From: Teichococcus vastitatis
GTDB taxonomy: Bacteria > Pseudomonadota > Alphaproteobacteria > Acetobacterales > Acetobacteraceae
Direction of reading: 5' to 3'
DNA: 64,000 bases
NCBI RefSeq assembly: GCF_003604215.1
Contig: NZ_QXGS01000004.1
Location: 62,001-126,000, forward strand
In this document: positions 26,105 to 34,011 of the stretch, in pieces
How the letters are laid out: each line of letters opens with the position of its first letter
How positions within the stretch are numbered: position 1 is the first letter of the stretch
Translations under genes and position numbers: made by a program
Notes under the pieces: model-generated
The model's database searches: none
Told to the model about the DNA's origin: nothing
Seen by the model: only the letters and a program-made list of their open reading frames with translations

Positions 26105-27222
26105 CACCAGCCCAGCCGGAAGAACAAGATGGCGAACAGCCCGTCCAGGATCACGGTGGACACGATGCCGCCCACCACGGCGGAGGTGGCGGCATCGCCC
26201 ACCGCGCGCGGCCCGCGCCCGGCCAGCAGCCCGGCGCGGCAGCCGATGCCGGCGATGACGATGCCAAAGAACACCGACTTGCCGAGCCCGCCGAGCAGGC
26301 TGCCCAGCGTCAGCCACTGTTCCAGCTGCGTCACCACGAGCGGCGTCGGGAAGCCCAGCGCCAGCATCACCCCGGTCATGCCGAGCAGCCCCGAAAGATT
26401 CATCAGCAGCGCCAGCACCGGCATCACCAGCGCCGCCGCCAGCAGGCGTGGCAACACCAGCATGGCCACCGGCTCGACGCCCATGATGCGCAGCGCGTCC
26501 ACCTCCTCGTTCACCGTCATGGTGCCAAGCTCGGCGGCATAGGCCGAGCCGGTGCGGCCCGACAGGATCACGGCGGCGATCAGCGGCCCCAGCTCGCGGA
26601 TCAGCGAGATGCCGACCAGCGGCGGGATGTAGATCTCCGCCCCGAACATCCGCATCGGGATGGAGGACTGGAAGGCCAGGATCACGCCGATCAGCGTGCC
26701 CAGCAGCACCGTCAGCGGAAAGGCGCGCAGCCCCGCCTCATCCAGGTGGCGCAGCAGGTCGGCCAGCCGCAGCCGCCGCGGATGGCCCAGCACGGCGGCG
26801 CCCATGGCGGCCGTCTCGCCCAGAAAGGCGATGCCGGCGCGCAGGCTCCGCAGCCCCGCCACGCCCCAGGCGCCAATGCGGCCCACCACCGGCAGCGGCG
26901 CCGCCGCCGGGCGCGGGCGCGGCGCCGCCAGGGCGGCACGGGCGCGCTCCAGCACCGCCGCCACCGCTTGGCTTGCCCCTTCCACCACAGCATCGTCCAG
27001 CGCGGCCGCGCTCAGCACCAGGGTGGCGCCGGTGGTGTCCAGGGCGGATACCGGCGACAGGTCGATGCGCCGGGCACCCTGCGCGGCGCGCAGCGCCTCG
27101 GTCCAGATGCGCGGCACCTGCCGCGTGGTCATCATGCCGCTGAAGCGCAGCAGGTCGCCCTGCCGCTCGAACGCCGCGGGCGTTGTCGCGGCGGGGGGAT
27201 CGCGCAGAATGGTCTGGTTCAT
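26104..27222 (-). CDS. mlaE: MlaE-like permease with N-terminal STAS-like domain
   Basis: A 372-residue protein: residues 1-110 form a STAS-like domain (RRIDLSPVSALDTTGATLVLS), homologous in place to MlaB, and residues 120-372 form the MlaE permease with the hallmark loops SSIPMRMFGAEIYIPPLVG, ELGPLIAAVILSGRTGSA and EVDALRIMG. The fusion of MlaB and MlaE functions into one chain is frequent in alphaproteobacteria. It lies between the amine oxidase (ATGA overlap) and mlaF (one-base overlap). Confidence 0.94.
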   Translation of the reverse strand: MNQTILRDPPAATTPAAFERQGDLLRFSGMMTTRQVPRIWTEALRAAQGARRIDLSPVSALDTTGATLVLSAAALDDAVVEGASQAVAAVLERARAALAAPRPRPAAAPLPVVGRIGAWGVAGLRSLRAGIAFLGETAAMGAAVLGHPRRLRLADLLRHLDEAGLRAFPLTVLLGTLIGVILAFQSSIPMRMFGAEIYIPPLVGISLIRELGPLIAAVILSGRTGSAYAAELGTMTVNEEVDALRIMGVEPVAMLVLPRLLAAALVMPVLALLMNLSGLLGMTGVMLALGFPTPLVVTQLEQWLTLGSLLGGLGKSVFFGIVIAGIGCRAGLLAGRGPRAVGDAATSAVVGGIVSTVILDGLFAILFFRLGW

Positions 27223-28490
27223 CGGCCAGCCGTGGCCAGGACGGCCGCCGCGGCCTGCTCGCCGCTGGCCCAGGCGCCGCCCACCGTGGCGGCGAAGCGG
27301 GGGTGGCAGGCCTCGCCGGCGAAGCTCAGCCGCCCCTCGCCGAGCGACCGCGCCAGGATGCGGCGCGCCTCGGCCCGCCCGGGACGGGCATGGGAATAGG
27401 CGCCGAGCGACCAGGGATCATTGCCCCAGTCGCTGGCCAGCGCCGGCTCGCGCCGCAGGGCGCGCGCGGCGCGCGGGCCGTAGGCCAGGGAAAGCTCGGC
27501 GAAGGCGTGCTCCAGCAGGGCGGCCGGCGCCTTGTCCGGCCCGAGGCGGGACAGCGCCCAGGCAGCCTCGCCGCCGATGAAGCCCATCATATGGTCCCGC
27601 GCGAAGGGCCAGGCGACAAAGGTCATCGCCGCCTCCTCCTCGCGCTGCACGCGTCGTTCCAGCCCGGCAAAGGGCGGCAGGCCCAGCCGGTCCAGCCCGG
27701 CGGCACGCAGCCCGACCTTGTTCAAGAGGCCGAGCGGCAGGTCATGGATCGCCTGCGCCGTGTCCGCCGGCAGTTCCGGTGCGAAGCGGATGGCACCGGC
27801 CGCCAGCACGGCGGTGGGCGCGGTGACGATGGCGGCGCGGGCCGCGATGCGGCCGAACGGGCCTTCCGCCACGACGCCGCCCGCTTCCTGCCAAGCGAGC
27901 CGCTGCACCGCCGCCCCGTAGGCGATCGGCAATCCGGCGGCCAGCCGGGTCAGCAACCCGCCGATCCCCTCCGGCAGCAGGAGGTTGGGCCCGCCCAGCT
28001 GGGTGTCGAGAAAATCGCGCAGGTCCATGGCGGCGAGCGGCGCGGCGCAGATCACCGGCCCCTCCCGATGCGCCACCGTGGCGTCCCACTCCCCGCCGCG
28101 CGGCGCGTAATCGGCCGCCGTGGCATCGGGCGGCGCGGTGCCACGGGCGGCCGCCAGGCGCGGGTGGAAGGCGGCATAGGTGGCGTCATATTCCGCCATC
28201 TCGGCGCCGCCGGCCGGGCGGCTGCCGATGTAACAGCGATGGCTGCGCACCGTGTCATGGTCGAAGCCGCCTTTGGCCAGGGCGGCGAGGCCATTCTGTT
28301 CCGCCTGGTGCAGCCAGGTGGCGCCGTAGTCGAACGGGCTGCCGAGCGTGTCCGGATCGGTCCAGGCGCGGCCACCCGGCCGGTTGCGCGCTTCCAGCAC
28401 CTGCACGCTGCGGCCGGCGGCCAGCACGGCGCGGGCGGCGGCGAGGCCGGCAGCGCCGGCCCCCACCACCAGGACGTCCGTGTCGCTCAC
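27219..28490 (-). CDS. FAD-dependent amine oxidase-type oxidoreductase
   Basis: A 423-residue flavoprotein of the monoamine oxidase family. The N-terminal Rossmann motif VVGAGAAGLAAARAV is followed by the ARNRPGGRAWT arginine-rich segment, and the C-terminus carries FAGEACHPRFAATVGGAWASG, which contacts the flavin. The substrate is not visible from sequence. The start is GTG at 28490, overlapping the yccF stop as GTGA, and the stop overlaps the mlaE start as ATGA, so it is tied into the lipid transport operon. No signal peptide is seen. Confidence 0.88.
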   Translation of the reverse strand: MSDTDVLVVGAGAAGLAAARAVLAAGRSVQVLEARNRPGGRAWTDPDTLGSPFDYGATWLHQAEQNGLAALAKGGFDHDTVRSHRCYIGSRPAGGAEMAEYDATYAAFHPRLAAARGTAPPDATAADYAPRGGEWDATVAHREGPVICAAPLAAMDLRDFLDTQLGGPNLLLPEGIGGLLTRLAAGLPIAYGAAVQRLAWQEAGGVVAEGPFGRIAARAAIVTAPTAVLAAGAIRFAPELPADTAQAIHDLPLGLLNKVGLRAAGLDRLGLPPFAGLERRVQREEEAAMTFVAWPFARDHMMGFIGGEAAWALSRLGPDKAPAALLEHAFAELSLAYGPRAARALRREPALASDWGNDPWSLGAYSHARPGRAEARRILARSLGEGRLSFAGEACHPRFAATVGGAWASGEQAAAAVLATAGR

Positions 28491-28978
28491 CGGTTCTCCC
28501 GGGGGCGGCTGGCCCAGGGGCGGCTCCGCAACCTGTCGAGGCCCAGGCGCCCCTGGCCGAGTTCCACCGCATCGGCCACGTCGTTCGGCACCACCCGCTT
28601 GCCCACCGGGAACAGCGAGGCGGCGGCCAGCTTCAGGTGCGCCCAGGCGAAGGGCAGGCCGATAATGGTCACGGCGCAGGCCGCCGCCGCGGTCAGGTGG
28701 GTCAGGCACAGCCAGATGCCGGCCAGCACGAACCACAGCACGTTGGCCACCGTCCCGAGCGGACCGGTGCCGACGGACGGCGCGCCGGTCAGCTCCTCCA
28801 GCGACACCAGGCGGCGACCGAAGGGCATGAAGCTGTAGCCTGCCAGCATCAGGCAGGCGCGCGCCCAGGGCAGCCCGATCACGGTCAGCGCCATGATGGC
28901 CGCGGCCAGCAGCCAGAACAGCGCCGGGATGAAGCCCAGCCCCGGCACGTTCCACAAGATGTTCAGCAGCAACGCCAC
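28487..28978 (-). CDS. yccF: YccF domain inner-membrane protein
   Basis: A 163-residue membrane protein with two copies of the YccF domain: LLNILWNVPGLGF with ALTVIGLPWARACLMLAGYSF, then VANVLWFVLAGIWL with AVTIIGLPFAWAHLKLA. The paired motif is diagnostic, but the function of the family is unknown. The GTG at 28978 is preceded by AAAGGAG seven bases upstream, one of the best ribosome binding sites in the window; an ATG nine codons earlier lacks one. It is the first gene of the minus-strand operon, and the promoter must lie between here and the BisC-like gene. Confidence 0.88.
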   Translation of the reverse strand: MALLLNILWNVPGLGFIPALFWLLAAAIMALTVIGLPWARACLMLAGYSFMPFGRRLVSLEELTGAPSVGTGPLGTVANVLWFVLAGIWLCLTHLTAAAACAVTIIGLPFAWAHLKLAAASLFPVGKRVVPNDVADAVELGQGRLGLDRLRSRPWASRPRENR

Positions 28979-29216
28979 GCCATCGCTCCTTTCGGCCCAG
29001 CCCATGCAGCACTACCACCGGAGGAACACCGTTGGGCAAAAAACACCCAAGAGGACCTGCCGGAACCGACATACACGAGAAACTGCCGAGATGCGCCCTT
29101 CCGGCGCGGATACAACCCTTGCGGGGGGAAGGCGAGCCATGACGCTGGCGCGGGAGGGTGACAGTTTTGCTCAACCGGCTCATGTTGCGGCCGTGCTGCA
29201 GCGTGGAGAAGCTCGG

Positions 29217-31526
29217 ATGTCGGAGGTCAAGGATCGCGGTGGTGTGGCGATGAAGCCGCATTCCTCGCATTGGGGTGCCTTCCGGGCCGGCTGGCGCGGC
29301 GAGGAGCTGGTGGTGGAGCCGCATCCGGCCGATCCCGATCCCTCCCCGATCCTGCAGAACTTTCCAAAGGCGCTGCGCCACCGCGCCCGTATCGCGACGC
29401 CCATGGTGCGCAAAGGCTGGCTGGAGCGCGGTCCCGGCCCCGACCGGATGCGCGGCCGGGACGAGTTCGTCGCGGTGTCGTGGGACAAGGCGCTGGACCT
29501 GCTGGCCGGCGAGCTGGCCAGGGTGCGTGACGCGCATGGGCCGGGCGCGGTGTTCGGCGGCTCCTATGGCTGGTCCTCGGCGGGGCGCTTCCACCATGCG
29601 CAGAGCCAGGTGCACCGGTTCCTGAACACGGTGCTCGGCGGCTATGTGCGCTCGGTCAATTCCTACAGCGCCGGGGCATCCAACGTCATTCTGCCGCATG
29701 TGATCGGGCCGATGGACTCGGTGGCCAAGCGCAACGTCACCTGGGAACAGGTGGTGCAGCACACCCGGCTGTGCCTGTCCTTCGGCGGCATGGCCGTGAA
29801 GAACAGCGCCGTGGCCTCGGGCGGCGTGTCGAAGCATGTGGAGCGGCCCTCGATGAAGGCCGCGGCCGAGCGCGGCTGCCGGTTCGTGCTGATCGGCCCG
29901 CTGCGCGACGACCTGCCGGAGGAGGCGCGTGCCGAGTGGCTGCAGATCCAGCCGGGCACCGACACGGCACTGATGCTCGGCATGGCGCACACCCTGGTCA
30001 CGGAAGGCCTGCACGACACCGGTTTCCTGGCCAGGTTCTGCGTCGGCTATCAGCGCTTCGAGCCCTACCTGCTCGGCCGCACCGACGGGCAGCCCAAGGA
30101 TGCCGCCTGGGCCGCCGCCATCTGCGGCATCCCGGCGGACACCATCGCGCAGCTGGCGCGGGACGCGGCCGGGACGCGCACGCTGATCTCCATGGCGCAT
30201 TCCCTGCAACGGGCCGAGCATGGCGAGCAACCGGTGTGGATGGCGGTGGTGCTGGCCGCCATGCTGGGCCAGCACGGCCTGCCGGGCGGCGGCTTCAACT
30301 ATGCCCTCGGCTCCATCGCACATTACGGCAAGCGCAACGCGGCGGTGCCGATCGGCTCCCTGCCGCAGGGCCGCAACACGGTTGCCGACTTCATCCCGGT
30401 GGCGCGCATCTCCGACCTTCTGCTGAATCCGGGCGGCACCTATGACTACAACGGCCAGCAGCGGCGCTACGCCGAGATCCGGCTGGTCTACTGGGCCGGC
30501 GGCAACCCGTTCCACCACCACCAGGACCTCAACCGCCTGCGCCGGGCCTTCGCCGCCGTGGACACGCTGGTGGTGCACGAGACCGCCTGGACCGCCACGG
30601 CGCGCCACGCCGACATCGTGCTGCCCTGCACCATGACGCTGGAGCGGGAGGATATCGGCGGCTCGCCGCAGGACGACCTGCTGATCGCGATGCACCGCCT
30701 GGCCGAGCCCTATGGCCTGGCGCGCGATGATCACTCCATCTTCGCCGACCTCGCCGCCCGGCTCGGCAAGGAGCAGGCCTTCACCGAGGGCCGTGACGCG
30801 CGGGGATGGCTGCGCCACCTTTATGAGAAGACCCGTGCCGCCATCGCCGCGCGCGGCGAGCCGACCCTCTCCTTCGAGGAGTTCTGGGAAGCCGGCGAGC
30901 TGAAGCTGCCGATGGACGAGGATGACGGGGGCATCGTGCGCGCCTTCCGCGACGACCCGGACGGCCAGCCCCTGCCGACGCCATCCGGCAAGATCGAGAT
31001 CTTCTCCGACACCATCGACGGCTTCGGCTATCCCGACTGCCCGGGCCACCCCACCTTCATCCCCTATGGCGACGTGCCGGGCAGCGGGGCGCCGCTCTGG
31101 CTGGTGGCCAACCAGCCGGCGACCCGTCTGCACAGCCAGCTCGATTTCGGCGGCACCAGCGAGGCCTCCAAGCGGCGCGGGCGCGAGGTGATGCGCATCC
31201 ACCCGCAGGATGCGGCGGCGCGCGGCATCGCGGAGGGCGACATCGTGCGGATGTTCAATCAGCGCGGCGCCTGCCTCGCCGCCGCCTCCCTGTCGGAGGC
31301 GCTGATGCCCGGCGTGGTGCAGCTTTCCACCGGCGCCTGGTACGACCCGGAGGACCCGGCGGACGACAAGCCGCTCTGCGTGCACGGCAATCCCAACGTG
31401 CTGACGCGCGATGCCGGCACCTCGCGGCTGGCGCAGGGCTGCATCGGGCAGCTGACCACGCTGGAAGTCGAGAAATTCACCGGCAACCTGCCGCCGGTGC
31501 GGGCCTGGGACCCGCCGGAGGGCTGA
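29217..31526 (+). CDS. Molybdopterin oxidoreductase, BisC-like (biotin/methionine sulfoxide or TMAO/DMSO reductase type)
   Basis: A 769-residue enzyme of the DMSO reductase family closest in pattern to BisC. It lacks an N-terminal Fe-S cluster motif and any twin-arginine signal, so it is cytosolic. Visible features are PMVRKGWLERG, FGGSYGWSSAG, the probable molybdenum-ligand Ser (about 151) in NSYSAGAS, WAGGNPFHHHQD, PTPSGKIEIFS and GTSRLAQGC near the end. Repair of oxidised biotin or free methionine sulfoxide is the family role. The start at 29217 is preceded by GGAG; another ATG 11 codons in is possible. Divergent from yccF. Confidence 0.9.
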   Translation: MSEVKDRGGVAMKPHSSHWGAFRAGWRGEELVVEPHPADPDPSPILQNFPKALRHRARIATPMVRKGWLERGPGPDRMRGRDEFVAVSWDKALDLLAGELARVRDAHGPGAVFGGSYGWSSAGRFHHAQSQVHRFLNTVLGGYVRSVNSYSAGASNVILPHVIGPMDSVAKRNVTWEQVVQHTRLCLSFGGMAVKNSAVASGGVSKHVERPSMKAAAERGCRFVLIGPLRDDLPEEARAEWLQIQPGTDTALMLGMAHTLVTEGLHDTGFLARFCVGYQRFEPYLLGRTDGQPKDAAWAAAICGIPADTIAQLARDAAGTRTLISMAHSLQRAEHGEQPVWMAVVLAAMLGQHGLPGGGFNYALGSIAHYGKRNAAVPIGSLPQGRNTVADFIPVARISDLLLNPGGTYDYNGQQRRYAEIRLVYWAGGNPFHHHQDLNRLRRAFAAVDTLVVHETAWTATARHADIVLPCTMTLEREDIGGSPQDDLLIAMHRLAEPYGLARDDHSIFADLAARLGKEQAFTEGRDARGWLRHLYEKTRAAIAARGEPTLSFEEFWEAGELKLPMDEDDGGIVRAFRDDPDGQPLPTPSGKIEIFSDTIDGFGYPDCPGHPTFIPYGDVPGSGAPLWLVANQPATRLHSQLDFGGTSEASKRRGREVMRIHPQDAAARGIAEGDIVRMFNQRGACLAAASLSEALMPGVVQLSTGAWYDPEDPADDKPLCVHGNPNVLTRDAGTSRLAQGCIGQLTTLEVEKFTGNLPPVRAWDPPEG

Positions 31527-31527
31527 G

Positions 31528-31545
31528 CCGTCCGGGGGCGGACGG
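31528..31545 (+). terminator. Hairpin after the BisC-like gene
   Basis: CCGTCCG (31528-31534) and CGGACGG (31539-31545) pair perfectly around GGGG, one base after the stop. A moderately T-rich stretch follows about 12 bases later (TTGTTCTTTCC), so it may act as a terminator. Confidence 0.5.
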
Positions 31546-31616
31546 ACGCAATCCTGTTGTTCTTTCCGCCCCCATCTCCTTACGCTTCTGTTTCGTCAAC
31601 CGAGAGCCGAACCGCC

Positions 31617-31958
31617 ATGCCCCGCCATCCCGCCAGCGATCTTCAGGTCACGCTGGCTGCCGCGGCGCGGCGCCTGTCCGCCAACAATCCCTTCGCCATC
31701 CTGTTCGCGCGCGATGACGAGATCACCGTGGAGCTGTATGCCCCCGTTGGCGCCGACGGCCAGCAGCCGCATGACCGGGACGAGCTGTACATCGTGGCGA
31801 CCGGCAACGGGCGCTTCCGCCGCGACGAGGATGTGGTGGCCTTCGGCCCGGGCGACCTGCTCTACGTCCCCGCCCATGTTCCCCACCGCTTCGAAAGCTT
31901 CTCGGAGGACTTCAAGGTGTGGGTGATCTTTTTCGGCCCGCCCCGGCCGGTGCCCTGA
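31617..31958 (+). CDS. Cupin domain-containing protein
   Basis: A 113-residue single-domain cupin. The metal-binding motif is visible as HDRDELYIVATGNG in cupin motif 1 (His and Glu ligands) and FGPGDLLYVPAHVPHRFE in motif 2 (His ligands). The fold and length suit a small dioxygenase, isomerase or sensor; no substrate can be named. It follows the molybdoenzyme by about 90 bases on the same strand. The start ATG at 31617 was chosen because the upstream frame is Pro/Ser-rich and unlike cupins. Confidence 0.88.
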   Translation: MPRHPASDLQVTLAAAARRLSANNPFAILFARDDEITVELYAPVGADGQQPHDRDELYIVATGNGRFRRDEDVVAFGPGDLLYVPAHVPHRFESFSEDFKVWVIFFGPPRPVP

Positions 31959-31988
31959 AGGGCGGGCGAACACCCGGCGCCCCGTTGT

Positions 31989-33143
31989 TCACGAGCCGCG
32001 ATGGACGTCGTGCACCTGCAGCCCGCTGCCTTCGGGCGGCGTGGCCAGCCATTGGCCGTGCCGCAGCGTGGCACGGGTATCCTCCAGCCCGCTGGCCCAG
32101 TGGTCGCGCATGGCGCGGGCGGAAAACTCGTAATCCTTGGCCTGCCCCTCATAGGCCTGCTGCTGGTAGATGAGCTGCAGGATCACCACCTCCGGCAGCC
32201 GGCGCAGCCGCTGCTTCTCGCGGCGTTGCGCCTCGTCCAGCCGGTCCTCGGGGATCTGCTCCAGGGCCTGCTTCAATTGCATCTCCAGGTCCCGGATGCG
32301 GCGGTAGAAATCGGTGACGGCGCGGGTGCGGCTCGAGTAGCGGATGTCCTTCTCACGCGACAGCACCCCGGGCATGGAGCGCGGCACCCGGCCGCGGGCG
32401 CTGAACAGGTCCACCTGGAAGGCGAGAGTGTTGCGGCCCTCGAGGTTCTCCAGCAGGTGCTGCAGCGGCGTGTTGGACACCAGCCCGCCATCCCAATAAT
32501 GCTCGGTGCCGATCCGCACCATCGGCAGTGCCGGCGGCAGGGCGCCGGAGGCCACCACATGGTCTAATGTGATCCGCGTCCGGGCACTGTCGAAGAAGGC
32601 GAAATTGCCGGTGGCGACGTTCACCGCGCCGACCGAGAAGCGGATCTGGCCATCGTTCAGGCGATCGAAATCCACCAGCTCGCTCAGCGTCTCGCGCAGC
32701 GGCACGTTGTTGTAGAACGCGGTCGCGGTCTCGGCGCCGGGCAGGGAGAACCACGGCCCCGGCACGTTCGGAGCGAAGAAGCCGGGTTGCCCCTGCCCCA
32801 TGGTCAGCAGCGCCGATAATTCATGGCGCCATTGCCGCGTCAGGTCGCCATCCGGCAGCAGGTCATGCACGCGGTCCTGGGTGATGCGCTGCCAGAAGCG
32901 GCGCAACGCCTCGACTCGGCGCTCGGGCGGATTGCCGGCGATCAGCGCGCCGTTGATGGCGCCGATCGACACGCCCGCGATCCAGTCCAGCTCCAGCCCG
33001 GCCTCAACCATTGCCTCATGCACGCCGCCCTGATACGCGCCCAGCGCGCCACCGCCCTGCAGCACCAGCGCCACCCGGCGGCAGCCCTCGGGGCGCCAGG
33101 ACGCATCCTGCGGCACGGCGGGTCGGGGACTCGGGAGATCCAT
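31989..33143 (-). CDS. Patatin-like phospholipase
   Basis: A 384-residue patatin-family lipid acyl hydrolase. The oxyanion loop is GGGALGAYQGG, the nucleophile elbow is GVSIGAING (Ser-Asp dyad) and the catalytic Asp is in WDGGLVSN. The C-terminal 110 residues are helical and Arg/Gln-rich and end with a DUF3734-like region seen in alphaproteobacterial patatins. Cytosolic, no signal. The start at MDLPSPRP was selected as the first Met before the family homology. Confidence 0.9.
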   Translation of the reverse strand: MDLPSPRPAVPQDASWRPEGCRRVALVLQGGGALGAYQGGVHEAMVEAGLELDWIAGVSIGAINGALIAGNPPERRVEALRRFWQRITQDRVHDLLPDGDLTRQWRHELSALLTMGQGQPGFFAPNVPGPWFSLPGAETATAFYNNVPLRETLSELVDFDRLNDGQIRFSVGAVNVATGNFAFFDSARTRITLDHVVASGALPPALPMVRIGTEHYWDGGLVSNTPLQHLLENLEGRNTLAFQVDLFSARGRVPRSMPGVLSREKDIRYSSRTRAVTDFYRRIRDLEMQLKQALEQIPEDRLDEAQRREKQRLRRLPEVVILQLIYQQQAYEGQAKDYEFSARAMRDHWASGLEDTRATLRHGQWLATPPEGSGLQVHDVHRGS

Positions 33144-33387
33144 GCTGCGTTCACCTCGCGGATCCGGGAAAGCGGGTGGCAGGATGCGCCCGCGGCCGGT
33201 CAGGCTGAGACTCGGGCATGGCGGGCAAAGGTTCAAGGCAGGAGCTTTTTCCTTGCGTCCGGTCATCACTCGGCAGATTGATCGCGGCATTTCGCCTTGC
33301 CTGAGGATGCATGCTTCGTTTCATGCCACCAGAACCCGCCCATGCCGCATCCGGGATCCTGCCCGGGACCGGGCGCCGGCTCACCCA

Positions 33388-34011
33388 TTGAGCGACACCG
33401 TGTCGCGCGAGCGCAGGTCCGGGGTGCGCTGGCACCTGCGACAGGCCACCGAAGCCCTGCATGCGGAAGCCGACCGCCTCGGCTCCTCCCACTGCCTGTC
33501 CAGCCGTGCCGGTTACGCTGGCTTCCTGCGGGTGCATGCGCGGGCGGTGCCGGCCCTGGAAGCGGCACTGGATGCCGCCGGCCTGGAAGCGATGATGCCC
33601 GACTGGCCTCGCCGCCGCCGGGCCGCGGCGCTGCGGGCCGACCTCGCCGTGCTGGGAGAGGCGGTGCCGGCCCCGCTGGCGGCGCCCGAGATCCGGACCG
33701 GCGCGGCGGCCATGGGGGCCGCCTATGTGCTGGAAGGCTCGCGCCTGGGCAACGCCATGTTGCTCCGGGCGGCGCGGGCCGCCCCGGCCCTGGCGAACAG
33801 CGGAGCGTTCACCTATCTGTCCCATCAGCCCGGCCCCGCTGGCTGGGCCGGGTTCCTGGCCCGCCTGGATCAGGCCCTGCCCGATCCCGCCGATTGGAAG
33901 GTTGCCACCGCGGGCGCCCTCACGGCGTTTGAAACCTTTCTGGCCGCGCTGCGCGCCGGCGCGGCCCCCGCCGCGGAACCCCTGGAATCGTCCGAGCCAA
34001 CCGTCCTATGA
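33388..34011 (+). CDS. bphO: Biliverdin-producing heme oxygenase
   Basis: About 207 residues of the bacteriophytochrome-associated heme oxygenase type, opening the heme ring to biliverdin IXalpha. The proximal-histidine helix is ATEALHAEADRLGS, and the later AAYVLEGSRLGNAML corresponds to the family's GxxYVxEGSxLG motif. The stop overlaps the phytochrome ATG by four bases (ATGA), so the chromophore maker and its user are produced together. The start is uncertain: TTG at 33388 fits the domain, with ATG at 33307 and GTG at 33400 as alternatives. Confidence 0.88.
   Translation: MSDTVSRERRSGVRWHLRQATEALHAEADRLGSSHCLSSRAGYAGFLRVHARAVPALEAALDAAGLEAMMPDWPRRRRAAALRADLAVLGEAVPAPLAAPEIRTGAAAMGAAYVLEGSRLGNAMLLRAARAAPALANSGAFTYLSHQPGPAGWAGFLARLDQALPDPADWKVATAGALTAFETFLAALRAGAAPAAEPLESSEPTVL

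Noticed and set aside
27219-31385. A 1388-residue minus-strand frame covering the amine oxidase and opposite the BisC-like gene
   Set aside because: Only the last part (27219-28490) is the real flavoenzyme. The rest is low-complexity antisense of the molybdoenzyme gene and of the intergenic region.
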